Source of the DNA: Bacilli bacterium
Lineage (GTDB): Bacteria; Bacillota_I; Bacilli_A; ML615J-28; CAG-313
Length of the DNA stretch: 64,000 nt
Assembly (NCBI GenBank): GCA_017937305.1
Contig: JAGBDV010000002.1
Coordinates: 1-64,000, forward strand
Direction of reading: 5' to 3'
This document shows positions 35,712 to 44,372 of this stretch, piece by piece. The translations under genes and the position numbers were made by a program. The notes below the pieces were generated by a model. It made no database searches. It worked only from the letters and a program-made list of their open reading frames with translations, and had not been told where the DNA came from. Numbering within the stretch: the stretch's first letter is position 1; each line of letters begins with the position of its first letter.

Positions 35712-36998
35712 ATGGAAAACACAAATTTTTCTAAAGCTATTTTAGTTGGTGTATGTACTGGAAAAGATGAAGTATTTAACTACGAAATGAAAGAACTAGT
35801 TAATCTTTGTGAAGCTTGCAATATCATATGTGTTGAAACAGTCACACAAAATCTTGCATATCCTAATAATGCAACTTATATCGGTAGTGGTAAACTTGCT
35901 GAACTAGTTGAACTATGTAATCTAATAGAAGTAGATTATGTAATTTTTAATGATGAATTATCCCCTGCAGAACTTTCTAATTTAGCAGATGAACTACCTT
36001 GTGAGATTATGGATAGAACAATGCTGATTCTAGAAATTTTTAAAACAAGAGCCAAAACTAAAGAAGCTATGTTACAAGTAGAAATTGCAAATCTAAACTA
36101 TATGTTACCTCGTCTAGTTGGTGCAAGAAAGAACTTATCACGTATTGGCGGTGGTGGAGGTGGTGGTGCCGGTGCAAGACGTGGTGCTGGTGAAACTAAA
36201 CTAGAACTTGATAGAAGATATATTGAAAATAGAATATATAAACTTAAAACAGAACTTGATGATGTCGTTTTAAGTAGAAAAACTTCAAGAAAATCTCGTG
36301 CAAAAAATGAAGTAAAAACCGTTGCGTTTGTAGGTTATACTAATGCAGGTAAGTCTTCTACAATCAATAGTATTTTAAACTATGTTGAAGGAGATCTTGA
36401 AAAACAAGTTTTTGTAAAAGATATGCTTTTTGCAACTCTTGAAACTTCAACAAGAAGAATAAAACTTCTTAATAACCATGAATTCTTAATTACTGATACA
36501 GTAGGATTTGTTAATAAACTTCCACATCACTTAGTAGAATCATTCAAATCAACGCTTGAAGAAATTACAGAAGCATCATTAATCGTTCACTTAATCGATA
36601 CTTCTAGCCCTTATGTAGATTGGCAAATTGAAACTACTATGGAAGTACTAGATAAACTTCATTGTTCTAAAATTCCATGTGTATATGTATTTAATAAAAC
36701 AGATTTAGTAACTAATGAAATATTTATTCCTACATCATATACTCCATCACTTAGAATTTCTAATAAAACAAATAAAGGTATAAAAGAACTTATTGAGTAT
36801 ATTGAAAGTTCTTTATTCCCTGATGAAATTAATACTACATTATTAATACCTTATACTAATGGAGAAGTATGTAATGTATTAATGGAAAATGCAAATGTTT
36901 TAGACACTGAATATTTAGATTCAGGTACTAAAATGAAAGTTATCTTAAGTAAACATTTATATGAACTGTATAAAAAATATGAAATACAAGAAGCTTAA
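35712..36998 (+). CDS. hflX: Ribosome-associated GTPase HflX
   Basis: 428 residues. N-terminal HflX domain (residues 1-140, with ATYIGSGKLAEL and VIFNDELSPAE), a Gly-rich GGGGGGG linker near 146 followed by ARRGAGETKLELDRR, and a G domain with G1 GYTNAGKSS near 210, G3 DTVGF near 263 and G4 NKTD near 333. It splits stalled 70S ribosomes under stress. Shine-Dalgarno AGAGGAG precedes the ATG. Divergent from the ClpC-like gene and convergent with a lipoprotein gene. Confidence 0.96.
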   Translation: MENTNFSKAILVGVCTGKDEVFNYEMKELVNLCEACNIICVETVTQNLAYPNNATYIGSGKLAELVELCNLIEVDYVIFNDELSPAELSNLADELPCEIMDRTMLILEIFKTRAKTKEAMLQVEIANLNYMLPRLVGARKNLSRIGGGGGGGAGARRGAGETKLELDRRYIENRIYKLKTELDDVVLSRKTSRKSRAKNEVKTVAFVGYTNAGKSSTINSILNYVEGDLEKQVFVKDMLFATLETSTRRIKLLNNHEFLITDTVGFVNKLPHHLVESFKSTLEEITEASLIVHLIDTSSPYVDWQIETTMEVLDKLHCSKIPCVYVFNKTDLVTNEIFIPTSYTPSLRISNKTNKGIKELIEYIESSLFPDEINTTLLIPYTNGEVCNVLMENANVLDTEYLDSGTKMKVILSKHLYELYKKYEIQEA

Positions 36999-37014
36999 TT
37001 TAAGCTTCTTGTAT
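36984..37014. terminator. Bidirectional terminator built over the hflX stop
   Basis: ATACAAGAAGCTTA paired with TAAGCTTCTTGTAT around ATT. The hairpin contains the last codons of hflX and of the convergent lipoprotein gene, whose stops are one base apart. Confidence 0.85.
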
Positions 37015-37728
37015 TTTTATTACTTCTTTTGACTTATTAAAACTATAATTTACATATATAACATATTCTTTAATGTTAGTTGTAAATTCTAATTTTAAAA
37101 TCCCTGATACACAAAGTAAATCAGGAGGAATATTAAATGATACATTAGTAAATAATCTTGTAGTTCCTTCATAAATATATGCATCAATTAATTGATGTTT
37201 ATTTATTTTAAATAAATTATGGTTTACTAAATAAGTACTTATCTTTGATAAATAAATTGTTCTATCAATACCATTATGAATATATATAATTACTTTATTT
37301 TCATTAATATCAATAACTCCAGTAATTAAAGTATCATTAGATGGGATCTTAACTAATTGATACCTTCCAATATCAACTTCATATTCTTTACCTTTACAAA
37401 TAAATGTTAAGTGGGTAATTGAAAATTGATTAGATGCAAATATTATTTTAAATTGGTAAAATATAGCATCTACTTCTTCATCATTATATATGTATTTCGT
37501 AATTGTTTTAAATACAATATCCGAATCTAAAATGTTATGATGATCTTTTAATTTTAAATCCACAAAATTAGTACTTGTATATATATTTAAATAAAGTGTT
37601 CTTGATGATGTATTTAAATCTTCATAACAAGATACTTTAGATGATTCAATAAATGTTTCTTTTTGTTTTTTACAAGATGTTGTAAATAAAATAATTATCA
37701 ATAATAAAAAAATTAAATATTTTTTCAT
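37000..37728 (-). CDS. Lipoprotein of unknown function
   Basis: 242 residues. Lipoprotein signal MKKYLIFLLLIIILFTTSC with Cys19, then an all-beta-looking extracellular region with no family I recognise. The frame extends 17 codons upstream to a TTG, but the signal peptide begins at this ATG; the ribosome site is weak (TATGG). It follows dusB after 34 bases and probably ends the dapF operon. Confidence 0.65.
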   Translation of the reverse strand: MKKYLIFLLLIIILFTTSCKKQKETFIESSKVSCYEDLNTSSRTLYLNIYTSTNFVDLKLKDHHNILDSDIVFKTITKYIYNDEEVDAIFYQFKIIFASNQFSITHLTFICKGKEYEVDIGRYQLVKIPSNDTLITGVIDINENKVIIYIHNGIDRTIYLSKISTYLVNHNLFKINKHQLIDAYIYEGTTRLFTNVSFNIPPDLLCVSGILKLEFTTNIKEYVIYVNYSFNKSKEVIKIQEA

Positions 37729-37762
37729 ACCATATTGTATTACTAAAATATTTAATTTATGA

Positions 37763-38746
37763 TTATTTTTTAGGTACAATTAAAGGATTATTAATTATTT
37801 CTTTTGCAAGAAGACATAGCTCTTCAAAATTAGAAACAGATACAACTAAAGGTTTATAGCTTTTAGTTCCTATTAGCTGTTTTAAATACCATGCAGCATG
37901 CGTTCTCATTTCAACCAGTGCAACATGTTCTCCTTTTAAAGTGATTAAACGTTTTGTATGATCTAACATTGTATTAATAATTTCTTCTTTTGTAGGTTTT
38001 TCAATGATTTCACCTTTATCAAAATATGCATTAAGCTGATCAAATAACCATGGATTACCACAAGCAGCACGACCAATCATTAAAGCATCAACACCAGTAT
38101 ATTCTTTCATTTTAATTGCTGATTCTATATCTTTAATATCACCATTTCCAATTACTGGAATTGATACTGCTTCTTTTACAGCTTTAATATGATCTAAATT
38201 AGCACTTCCTGTATACATATCAGATCTAGTTCTACCATGTATTGCAAGAGCGGTAGCTCCAGCTTTTTCAATTAATTTTGCAACTTCAACACAATTTATT
38301 GAAGAATGATCCCAACCTGTTCTAATTTTTACTGTGATTGGTTTATTTATATTATCAGTAAGTGTTTTTACAATAGAATATATTTTATCTGGAGTTTTCA
38401 TAAGTGCTGAACCACTTCCTGCTCTTACTATTTTTTGAACAGGACATCCCATATTAACATCTATAATATCTGCACTAGATCTTTCTTCAATCATTTTTGC
38501 AGCTACTAAAATTATATCGGGACTAGATCCAAACACTTGCATTGAAATTGGATGCTCATTTTCCCAAATATCAATCATTTCTAGTGTTTTATTATTCTCA
38601 TATGATAACCCTTTATCACTTACCATTTCAGCATAAACAAGTCCTGCTCCATGTTCTAAGCAAATTGTTCTAAATGCTGATGTGGTTACTCCAGCCATAG
38701 GAGCAAGTATTAAATTGTTTTTTGTATTAATGTTTCCTATTTTCAT
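37763..38746 (-). CDS. dusB: tRNA-dihydrouridine synthase DusB
   Basis: FMN enzyme that reduces uridine to dihydrouridine in the tRNA D loop. 327 residues: TIM barrel beginning LAPMAGVTTSAFR, catalytic Cys in DVNMGCPVQKI near residue 103, KIRTGWD near 142, HGRTR near 170, and GNGDI and GRAACGNPW near 200-228. Closest to the DusB subgroup of Firmicutes. It lies between an AGCS transporter and a lipoprotein in the dapF operon. Confidence 0.95.
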   Translation of the reverse strand: MKIGNINTKNNLILAPMAGVTTSAFRTICLEHGAGLVYAEMVSDKGLSYENNKTLEMIDIWENEHPISMQVFGSSPDIILVAAKMIEERSSADIIDVNMGCPVQKIVRAGSGSALMKTPDKIYSIVKTLTDNINKPITVKIRTGWDHSSINCVEVAKLIEKAGATALAIHGRTRSDMYTGSANLDHIKAVKEAVSIPVIGNGDIKDIESAIKMKEYTGVDALMIGRAACGNPWLFDQLNAYFDKGEIIEKPTKEEIINTMLDHTKRLITLKGEHVALVEMRTHAAWYLKQLIGTKSYKPLVVSVSNFEELCLLAKEIINNPLIVPKK

Positions 38747-38764
38747 AAATTACTCCTATAAACT

Positions 38765-40129
38765 TTACTCTAAGTTTAATTCTTTTATTGATTCTTCTTT
38801 TACAATTTTACTAAGAGCTATTAATGCAATTAAATTAGGAATTGCCATAAGTCCATTAAAAATATCAGCTAAATTCCATATTAAATCTACTTTTAATAAT
38901 GCCCCAAAGAAGATTGATAATACATATATTAATATATATATTTTACGCATTATTTTATTATTGTTAGTTAAATAAGCAACAGATTTTTCTCCATATACAC
39001 ACCAACCAATCATTGATGTAAAAGCAAATGTTGATAAACAAACAATTAATAATATTGAACTAAATAATTCATTAAATGCTAACCCCTCAATAAATGCTTG
39101 ATTAGTAATGTAAACCCCTTCTAAAGGAAGCGTCCACACATTAGTAACAATAACAACAAGTCCAGTAATTAAACAAATAGCCATTGTTACTACCATTGCA
39201 CCCATTGATACTAATCCCTCATGTGCAGGATTAGTTGTTTTAGATGTTGCAAGAGCAATAGGTGTAGATCCAAGTCCAGCTTCGTTTGCAAATATACCTT
39301 TTTGAGCGCCTGTAGTTATTGCTTTTAACACACTGTATCCAGCAATACCACCAATGACGCTTTTAGAAGAAAATGCCATCTTAAATATTGTTACAAAAGC
39401 ATTAGGAACTTCTTTGATGTTTAATGTAATTATAATTAAACAAGTAGAAATATATAGTATTGCCATAAAAGGAACAATTTTTTCACAAACAATAGATATT
39501 CTTTTTAATCCACCAAATAAAATAATACCACTTAATACTGTAACTATTAGTCCCGCAACTATCGCAAGTAAAGAAACTTGATTATTAAAGATTGTAAAAT
39601 ATGACGTAGGTTTAAAAATTATATTTAAACCATCTACTATCCCATTGCTTTGGGTCATTGTTCCCATTCCCATAACAGCACAGACTGCTGCTAGAAATGC
39701 AAATATTTTTGCAAGTGGTTTAAACTTTTTTCCCATTCCGTATTCTATATACGCAAAAGGACCTCCAATAACTTCACCATCATCATTCATTTTACGATAT
39801 CTAATAGCAAGATAACCTTCTGCATATTTTGTAGCTAGCCCTACTAATGCAAATATAAACATCCAAAATAAACTTCCCGCACCCCCAATAGCAAGTGATG
39901 TTGAAACACCAATAATATTACCTGTACCAATTGTTGCAGAAAGAGAAATACAAAGAGCCTGGAAAACTGAAACTTCTCCAGCTCCTTCATTTGATGGTTT
40001 AAACATTAATTTTAATGCTAAACCCAATCTTCTAAACTGAATACCTTTTAATTTTATTGTATATATTATACCTGTTATAAAAATTAATAAAAGGATTGGT
40101 ACATACCAATATGTTGCAATAAAATTCAT
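38765..40129 (-). CDS. Sodium:amino-acid symporter, AGCS family (AlsT-like)
   Basis: 454 residues, about ten to eleven membrane helices. AGCS hallmarks are SATIGTGNIIGVSTSLAIGGAGSLFWMF near residue 68, ATKYAEGYLAIRYR near 100, and KGIFANEAGLGSTPIALA near 277. These carriers import alanine, glycine or glutamine with Na+ (family knowledge), so they could use the sodium gradient made by the oxaloacetate decarboxylase. Substrate cannot be read from the sequence. Nine bases after dapF. Confidence 0.93.
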   Translation of the reverse strand: MNFIATYWYVPILLLIFITGIIYTIKLKGIQFRRLGLALKLMFKPSNEGAGEVSVFQALCISLSATIGTGNIIGVSTSLAIGGAGSLFWMFIFALVGLATKYAEGYLAIRYRKMNDDGEVIGGPFAYIEYGMGKKFKPLAKIFAFLAAVCAVMGMGTMTQSNGIVDGLNIIFKPTSYFTIFNNQVSLLAIVAGLIVTVLSGIILFGGLKRISIVCEKIVPFMAILYISTCLIIITLNIKEVPNAFVTIFKMAFSSKSVIGGIAGYSVLKAITTGAQKGIFANEAGLGSTPIALATSKTTNPAHEGLVSMGAMVVTMAICLITGLVVIVTNVWTLPLEGVYITNQAFIEGLAFNELFSSILLIVCLSTFAFTSMIGWCVYGEKSVAYLTNNNKIMRKIYILIYVLSIFFGALLKVDLIWNLADIFNGLMAIPNLIALIALSKIVKEESIKELNLE

Positions 40130-40138
40130 AATTACCCC

Positions 40139-40894
40139 TTATAAAATAATGTCTCCAACCTTCTCGCTTGGGCCTTCCATATATATATTATTATCTTCTA
40201 TAGTAATTAACAATTTACCAAGTGCTTGATGAACAAAAACTTCATTTTTTACAAGTCCTAGTTTTTTACTCACTACAACACTACTACAAGATCCCGTCCC
40301 ACAAGCTTTAGTAAAACCAACCCCACGCTCATAAGTAACAATCTTTATATTATTTTCATCAATGATATTAACAAAATTAACATTAGTTTTATTTATAAAA
40401 TATGAATGATTTGATATATATTTACCTAACTCTTCAGTAATTTCTTCAGTTGTATATATTACTGCATGAGGAACACCAAAATTTAAAGAATAAACTAAAT
40501 AAGTTTTATTATTAAATTCTATGTTGATACTTTCAATTTTATCAATCATTTGTCCCATTTTAACTTTAACAACAAAAGGGTTAGTTGATTTAATTTCCAA
40601 ATGCTTTACCCCATCAAGTGTATTACAATCAAAACTATTTCCATTTATAAAATGATGATTATAACAGTAATAACTAAAACATCTTATTCCATTACCACAC
40701 ATTTCACCACGAGAGCCATCTTGATTATAAAAGACCATTTCAAGTGGATCTTTTTTTACAATTATTAATCCATCAGCACCAATACCTGTATAGCGATTAC
40801 AGATAGCTTTAATATACTTGCTGTTACCAATTAAAGATAAATCTTCTGTAATTAAAAAATCATTTCCTAAACCATGATATTTTTCAAATTTCAT
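40139..40894 (-). CDS. dapF: Diaminopimelate epimerase
   Basis: Converts LL- to meso-diaminopimelate for lysine and peptidoglycan. 251 residues, short for the family (about 275). Both catalytic cysteines are visible: MCGNGIRCF near residue 72 and KACGTGSCSS near 192. N-terminal KYHGLGNDFLI is diagnostic. This implies a DAP-type cell wall, and with cwlD and nagZ it separates the organism from wall-less Mollicutes. First gene of the group dapF-AGCS-dusB-lipoprotein, with a TATAAT about 60 bases upstream. Confidence 0.95.
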   Translation of the reverse strand: MKFEKYHGLGNDFLITEDLSLIGNSKYIKAICNRYTGIGADGLIIVKKDPLEMVFYNQDGSRGEMCGNGIRCFSYYCYNHHFINGNSFDCNTLDGVKHLEIKSTNPFVVKVKMGQMIDKIESINIEFNNKTYLVYSLNFGVPHAVIYTTEEITEELGKYISNHSYFINKTNVNFVNIIDENNIKIVTYERGVGFTKACGTGSCSSVVVSKKLGLVKNEVFVHQALGKLLITIEDNNIYMEGPSEKVGDIIL

Positions 40895-40980
40895 ATTTAT
40901 ACTTCTTCCTATAAAATATACCTACATTATTTATAGATACATTATACTACATTGTTATTATTTTTAAAAGTAAAATTAAA

Positions 40981-41096
40981 AAGATCTTATCTTAAGTCCC
41001 CCCACCCACAAGTTGCAAAAAGTTTAAGGCTGCTTCAATCACGATCTGACCTGGTTCGCTATGAAACCTTGGATGAAGGTACTTAAAATAAGATCC
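40981..41096 (-). ncRNA. ffs: Signal recognition particle RNA, small bacterial type
   Basis: About 116 nt. The conserved Ffh-binding core reads CCAGGTCAGATCG and GAAGCAGCC on the minus strand, the signature of domain IV. The ends pair over a long helix (GGATCTTATTTTAAGT with ACTTAAGATAAGATCT). The 5' end at GGATC is exactly seven bases after the -10 box. The apical loop reads UGAU closed by a G-U pair, where GGAA or another GNRA loop is usual. A T-rich run follows the 3' end. Confidence 0.93.
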
Positions 41097-41102
41097 ATAT
41101 AT

Positions 41103-41131
41103 ATTATAATATATTATTAATAAAAAGTCAA
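41103..41131 (-). promoter_or_regulatory. SRP RNA promoter
   Basis: TTGACT, 17-base spacer, TATAAT on the minus strand; near consensus, as expected for an abundant RNA. Confidence 0.9.
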
Positions 41132-41235
41132 CCCTTACACTATTTTTAATAGACGCTATTGTATAAACTTATATAGTTCTTTTTATATATAATAAAATTT
41201 AAAAAAGATAATTTTTAATTAAATAATTAACAAAT

Positions 41236-41275
41236 AAAATCACTTGTGACTATACTAAAGACACAAGTGATTTTT
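41236..41275. terminator. Terminator after the lipoprotein pair
   Basis: AAATCACTTGTG paired with CACAAGTGATTT around a 13-base loop, with T-rich sequence on both sides. It ends the minus-strand lipoprotein operon. The rest of 41132-41418 has no intact gene (see the fragment at 41280). Confidence 0.8.
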
Positions 41276-41279
41276 AATA

Positions 41280-41410
41280 TTATATAACACTTAAATAAAT
41301 ATATAATCTAACTCTAGGATTTAGATCGTATGTTCCATTTTCCACGCTATATGAATAAGACATATCGAATTCTATTTCAACTAATTCTTTTCTTTCTATA
41401 AATCATTGTT
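41280..41410 (-). pseudogene. Possible 3' fragment of a degraded gene
   Basis: An open frame of about 39 codons reads toward a TAA at 41280-41282 with no start at its upstream end; its only internal ATG (41363) would give 27 residues (MSYSYSVENGTYDLNPRVRL then six more). The composition looks like a beta-rich protein end rather than random AT-rich DNA. It lies between the lipoprotein stop and the terminator, so it may be the remnant of a third lipoprotein gene. Weak call. Confidence 0.25.
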
Positions 41411-41418
41411 TAAAAGTA

Positions 41419-41853
41419 TTAATTTATTAATTCAAAATTTGTACAATCAATCTTATATTTATAATAATCTTCATCAAAACCATTATATAATTTTAAAGTA
41501 GCAAAACCTATTTTTTTATCATTTTTATATATAGTTATGTTCATAAAATGTTCATTTTTGAATTTAAAATTGTCACCAGAATATAATAATATCCATTCTA
41601 CTATATCTTCGTTTGTAAATACCTTAGTTAAACATTTTTCATCTCTCAACAAGGAACCCTTAAAAATTTCAAGTTTATATGAGTGATTATTTTTATAATT
41701 CAAAAAAATAGGATAACCTGCATTTGAAGAATAAGCACCATAGTCCCACTGTTCAGGAAAAGTAACATAATTTGTAATATCTTTTTTTACACCACATCCA
41801 GCTAAACACATTATAAACATTAAACTCATAAAAACTAAAAATATTTTTTTCAT
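41419..41853 (-). CDS. Small lipoprotein of unknown function
   Basis: 144 residues with lipobox CLAGC (Cys20). The mature part is rich in aromatic and charged residues (FPEQWDYGAYSSNAGYPIFLNY) and has no family I recognise. It overlaps the preceding lipoprotein gene by four bases (ATGA), so the two are produced together under the leader at 42821-42929. Confidence 0.65.
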   Translation of the reverse strand: MKKIFLVFMSLMFIMCLAGCGVKKDITNYVTFPEQWDYGAYSSNAGYPIFLNYKNNHSYKLEIFKGSLLRDEKCLTKVFTNEDIVEWILLYSGDNFKFKNEHFMNITIYKNDKKIGFATLKLYNGFDEDYYKYKIDCTNFELIN

Positions 41854-42701
41854 TTTTTTGCCTCCTTACAAATTTCTGCAAAATCTTTAAGTTTAATCTT
41901 TACTTTATGAAGATAATAATTTTCACCATTGTTAACCTCTATGTATTGCGTTAATTCATCATCATTAACAGTAACCTTTTCTATTGCGTCATAATATATT
42001 CCACTTTCACCTTTTAATAAATATTCTATATTATTACTTTCTTCATATACCTTTTTATCATTCATAATAATATAATAGTCTTTGTTTGCTTTGTTAACTT
42101 CGAAAGTATGTTGCATATCATAACTATTAAAAATTAGTTTTTTTGTTCCTTCTTGTTGCATTTTTCCAAAATCTTCATAACACCAAATAAGAAATTGATT
42201 ATAAGGTTTTTCAATCTCTAAATTATTTTCAAAATCCTCTTTAATATTAAGGTAATATTTAAAAGAACGATTATCTATATGTCTAAATTTTTTTAATATA
42301 TCCTTTTTAATAGTAAAATCATATACTATAAAAAGATCAGATATTATTTTACCATCATAAGACTCAGTGATTTCATCTAGTTCTCCATATTTAATCCAAG
42401 TTAAATTCTCATAATATTCTAGATTTCTCTCCAATATTTTATATTCTTCTTTTTCTACATATCCACAAAGAATATATGTCTTATTAAAATTCGTTTCCAC
42501 CAAATAATAAGTCTTTGTTTCCAAGTTTCTAATCTGCTGTTCTAATGTATGAAGAGGTAGGGGTTCTACTATAACTCCCTCATTCTTAGTAAAAAAATAT
42601 ATGTTTTTTATATCCTCTTGCAAATTAAAATCATCTTTATTACAACATGATAATGATAATAAATTAATTATAACAATCAAACAAATAAACAACTTTTTCA
42701 T
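41850..42701 (-). CDS. Lipoprotein of unknown function
   Basis: 283 residues with a signal peptide ending SLSCC (Cys19 or 20) and no recognised domain. The mature part alternates short beta-like and charged stretches. Its ATG overlaps the stop of a 31-codon upstream frame (ATGA), and an AGGAGTGAT ribosome site lies within that frame, so translation is probably coupled to the small peptide. Part of an operon preceded by an attenuator-like leader. Confidence 0.65.
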   Translation of the reverse strand: MKKLFICLIVIINLLSLSCCNKDDFNLQEDIKNIYFFTKNEGVIVEPLPLHTLEQQIRNLETKTYYLVETNFNKTYILCGYVEKEEYKILERNLEYYENLTWIKYGELDEITESYDGKIISDLFIVYDFTIKKDILKKFRHIDNRSFKYYLNIKEDFENNLEIEKPYNQFLIWCYEDFGKMQQEGTKKLIFNSYDMQHTFEVNKANKDYYIIMNDKKVYEESNNIEYLLKGESGIYYDAIEKVTVNDDELTQYIEVNNGENYYLHKVKIKLKDFAEICKEAKK

Positions 42702-42793
42702 TTCACATCACTCCTTTCAGGTTTATTAACTTTATTACTAAATAATACATTTTCAAAGATAATCACCATAATCATTAAATAAATCTTAATCAT
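42698..42793 (-). CDS. 31-residue hydrophobic peptide (leader peptide or small membrane protein)
   Basis: Reads MIKIYLMIMVIIFENVLF followed by a polar tail SNKVNKPERSDVK. A single membrane helix with a charged C-terminal tail. The Shine-Dalgarno GGAAGG is eight bases before the ATG and the stop overlaps the next ATG, both of which support real translation. Layout is reminiscent of Fst/TxpA-type membrane toxins, but there is no sequence match I can claim. It could equally be a coupling peptide for the lipoprotein behind it. Confidence 0.5.
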   Translation of the reverse strand: MIKIYLMIMVIIFENVLFSNKVNKPERSDVK

Positions 42794-42820
42794 GTATGAC
42801 ACCTTCCATTATAATATAAG

Positions 42821-42929
42821 CAAAAAACTCCCTTATTTCTAAGAGAGTTAAAATAATTAAATTAATTAAACTGCATACTTTAAGTTAATTATTTTTTAAC
42901 TATCTTAGAGTATGAGATTTTCACCCCAC
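42821..42929 (-). promoter_or_regulatory. Leader with competing terminator and antiterminator
   Basis: From the start near 42929, the leader contains a UGGGG/UCUCA hairpin, then UCUAAGAUAGUUAAAA (42894-42909). This pairs, with one mismatch, to UUUUAACUCUCUUAGA (42838-42853), which is itself the 5' arm of an intrinsic terminator: AACTCTCTTA-GAAA-TAAGGGAGTT followed by TTTTTTG. CAUACU/AGUAUG encloses an AGUUAA/UUAACU hairpin between them. The two pairings exclude each other, the hallmark of a transcription attenuator or riboswitch. I cannot match it to a known riboswitch core. Confidence 0.7.
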
Positions 42930-42935
42930 ATTAGT

Positions 42936-42964
42936 ATTATATAATAAATATAATACTACGTCAA
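42936..42964 (-). promoter_or_regulatory. Promoter of the attenuated lipoprotein operon
   Basis: TTGACG, 17-base spacer, TATAAT on the minus strand. The spacer and -10 also form an AT-rich inverted repeat (AGTATTATAT/ATATAATACT). Confidence 0.85.
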
Positions 42965-43030
42965 AAATAATAATAATTTCTTCTTTTTAAACTAGATTAA
43001 ACAAGAAAAAATAGTTATAAAATAACCCTT

Positions 43031-44290
43031 CTAATTAAAATCTCTCCATTTTCCATTATGTAATCGATGTAATGATTCAGTAGTTAAAAACCATTTCTCA
43101 ACAGTTTCACCTTCTGGATAAAATTCAATAAATTTACCCTTATAGAAAGTATAAAAGCGTGTTAAATCTGTACACATTCCATATGTAGGAAGCTCTTTAA
43201 TTCCAATATGCATTTCAACTACTTCATTATTGTATGTTCCAATATAGGTAAGACCATCATGATTTAAAGTAATTAATCCTTCACCAACTATTTCTGATGT
43301 GGCTTGATTTTTTAAATTTTTATAAAGTGGAAGTACACCTAGTTTTACTTTTTCAGTTAGTTTAAAATTAGGATCTTTAATTTCTTCTTTCGCAAGAGCT
43401 CTTTCTTTATTAAACCACTCTGTTTGAGTAGAAGGAATTATACAAGTATCATCAAATGGAATCATTTCATATGTATTAGTTATGGTTGCACCATTATTAC
43501 ATGAAGTACAGTATATCTTATTAAATTCACCCTTCATTGTAAATTCTTTATTACATCTAGGACACCAATATAATAAATGATGTAGGTTATGTGCAACAAA
43601 GTTTCCTACTTTATACTCATTCTTTTGTTCTTTATTCCAAGCATAATCATCGTGATAAAGTGTTTTATTAATTAAGTCTTCAATTTCAGTGGCTGAAAGT
43701 TTTTCTATTTCTTCAGGTGTAAGTAAAATATCATATTCTACTTCAACACGTCCAAGTCTTTCATTTAAATCATATTTAGGACTAGTTAAATATCCACCTT
43801 TAATTAAAGAATAATATACTGGTAATTTAAAATGTTTAATAAACTTTCCAGTACCTACTGCAACAGGTTGATTAGCTCCAGATATTGAACTCATTCCTTC
43901 TGGATATAAAATAATATTACCTTTTTTCTTAATAATTCTTGATACTTCTTTTATTGTATAAATATCAGCAGTAAAATTCTTTTTAGGAATAACATTCATA
44001 ATTTTAAATATTCCAGCTAAGTGTGATCTAAAAAACTCATTGTATCCTGCAACAAAATTAAATTTTTTAGGTAAAAGTGGTAGTGCTGTAAACATGTAGT
44101 CAAGACGTGAAGCATGATTAGAAAGTAAGATAATTGGTCCTTTTACTTTTTTAATATCTGTTTTATATGTTACATTAATATTGTATTTTTTATAAAATAA
44201 TAACTTCCATAAATACCCTAATATAATATATAAGATACCTGGTTTTTTTAGTTTTCTTGAATGTAGTTTTTGATCTAAAGTTTTCTTCAT
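43031..44290 (-). CDS. PlsC-type acyltransferase with zinc-ribbon C-terminal extension
   Basis: 419 residues, well above the ~240 of simple PlsC. Residues ~60-215 hold the acyltransferase domain: SNHASRLDYM (HX4D) near 77 and ILYPEGMSS near 137. A membrane segment lies near residues 17-32. Residues ~240-285 contain CPRCNKEF and IYCTSCNN, a four-cysteine zinc ribbon, followed by a beta-rich end. Probably acylates lysophosphatidate or a related lipid at the membrane. The role of the zinc-ribbon half is unknown. Confidence 0.8.
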   Translation of the reverse strand: MKKTLDQKLHSRKLKKPGILYIILGYLWKLLFYKKYNINVTYKTDIKKVKGPIILLSNHASRLDYMFTALPLLPKKFNFVAGYNEFFRSHLAGIFKIMNVIPKKNFTADIYTIKEVSRIIKKKGNIILYPEGMSSISGANQPVAVGTGKFIKHFKLPVYYSLIKGGYLTSPKYDLNERLGRVEVEYDILLTPEEIEKLSATEIEDLINKTLYHDDYAWNKEQKNEYKVGNFVAHNLHHLLYWCPRCNKEFTMKGEFNKIYCTSCNNGATITNTYEMIPFDDTCIIPSTQTEWFNKERALAKEEIKDPNFKLTEKVKLGVLPLYKNLKNQATSEIVGEGLITLNHDGLTYIGTYNNEVVEMHIGIKELPTYGMCTDLTRFYTFYKGKFIEFYPEGETVEKWFLTTESLHRLHNGKWRDFN

Positions 44291-44343
44291 AAAATAATAC
44301 CTCTTTTTAATTATTTTAACATAAATACTTTATAAAAACAAAT

Positions 44344-44372
44344 AAAGCAATCATTTTTATGATTGCTTTTTA
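44344..44372. terminator. Terminator overlapping the end of tadA
   Basis: AAAGCAATCAT/ATGATTGCTTT around a four-base loop; the stem includes the last codons of tadA. T-rich on both sides. Confidence 0.8.

Noticed and set aside
42698-42793. Definite Fst/TxpA type I toxin with antisense antitoxin
   Set aside because: The peptide has a similar layout but no family motif, and no opposing promoter for an antisense RNA was found.
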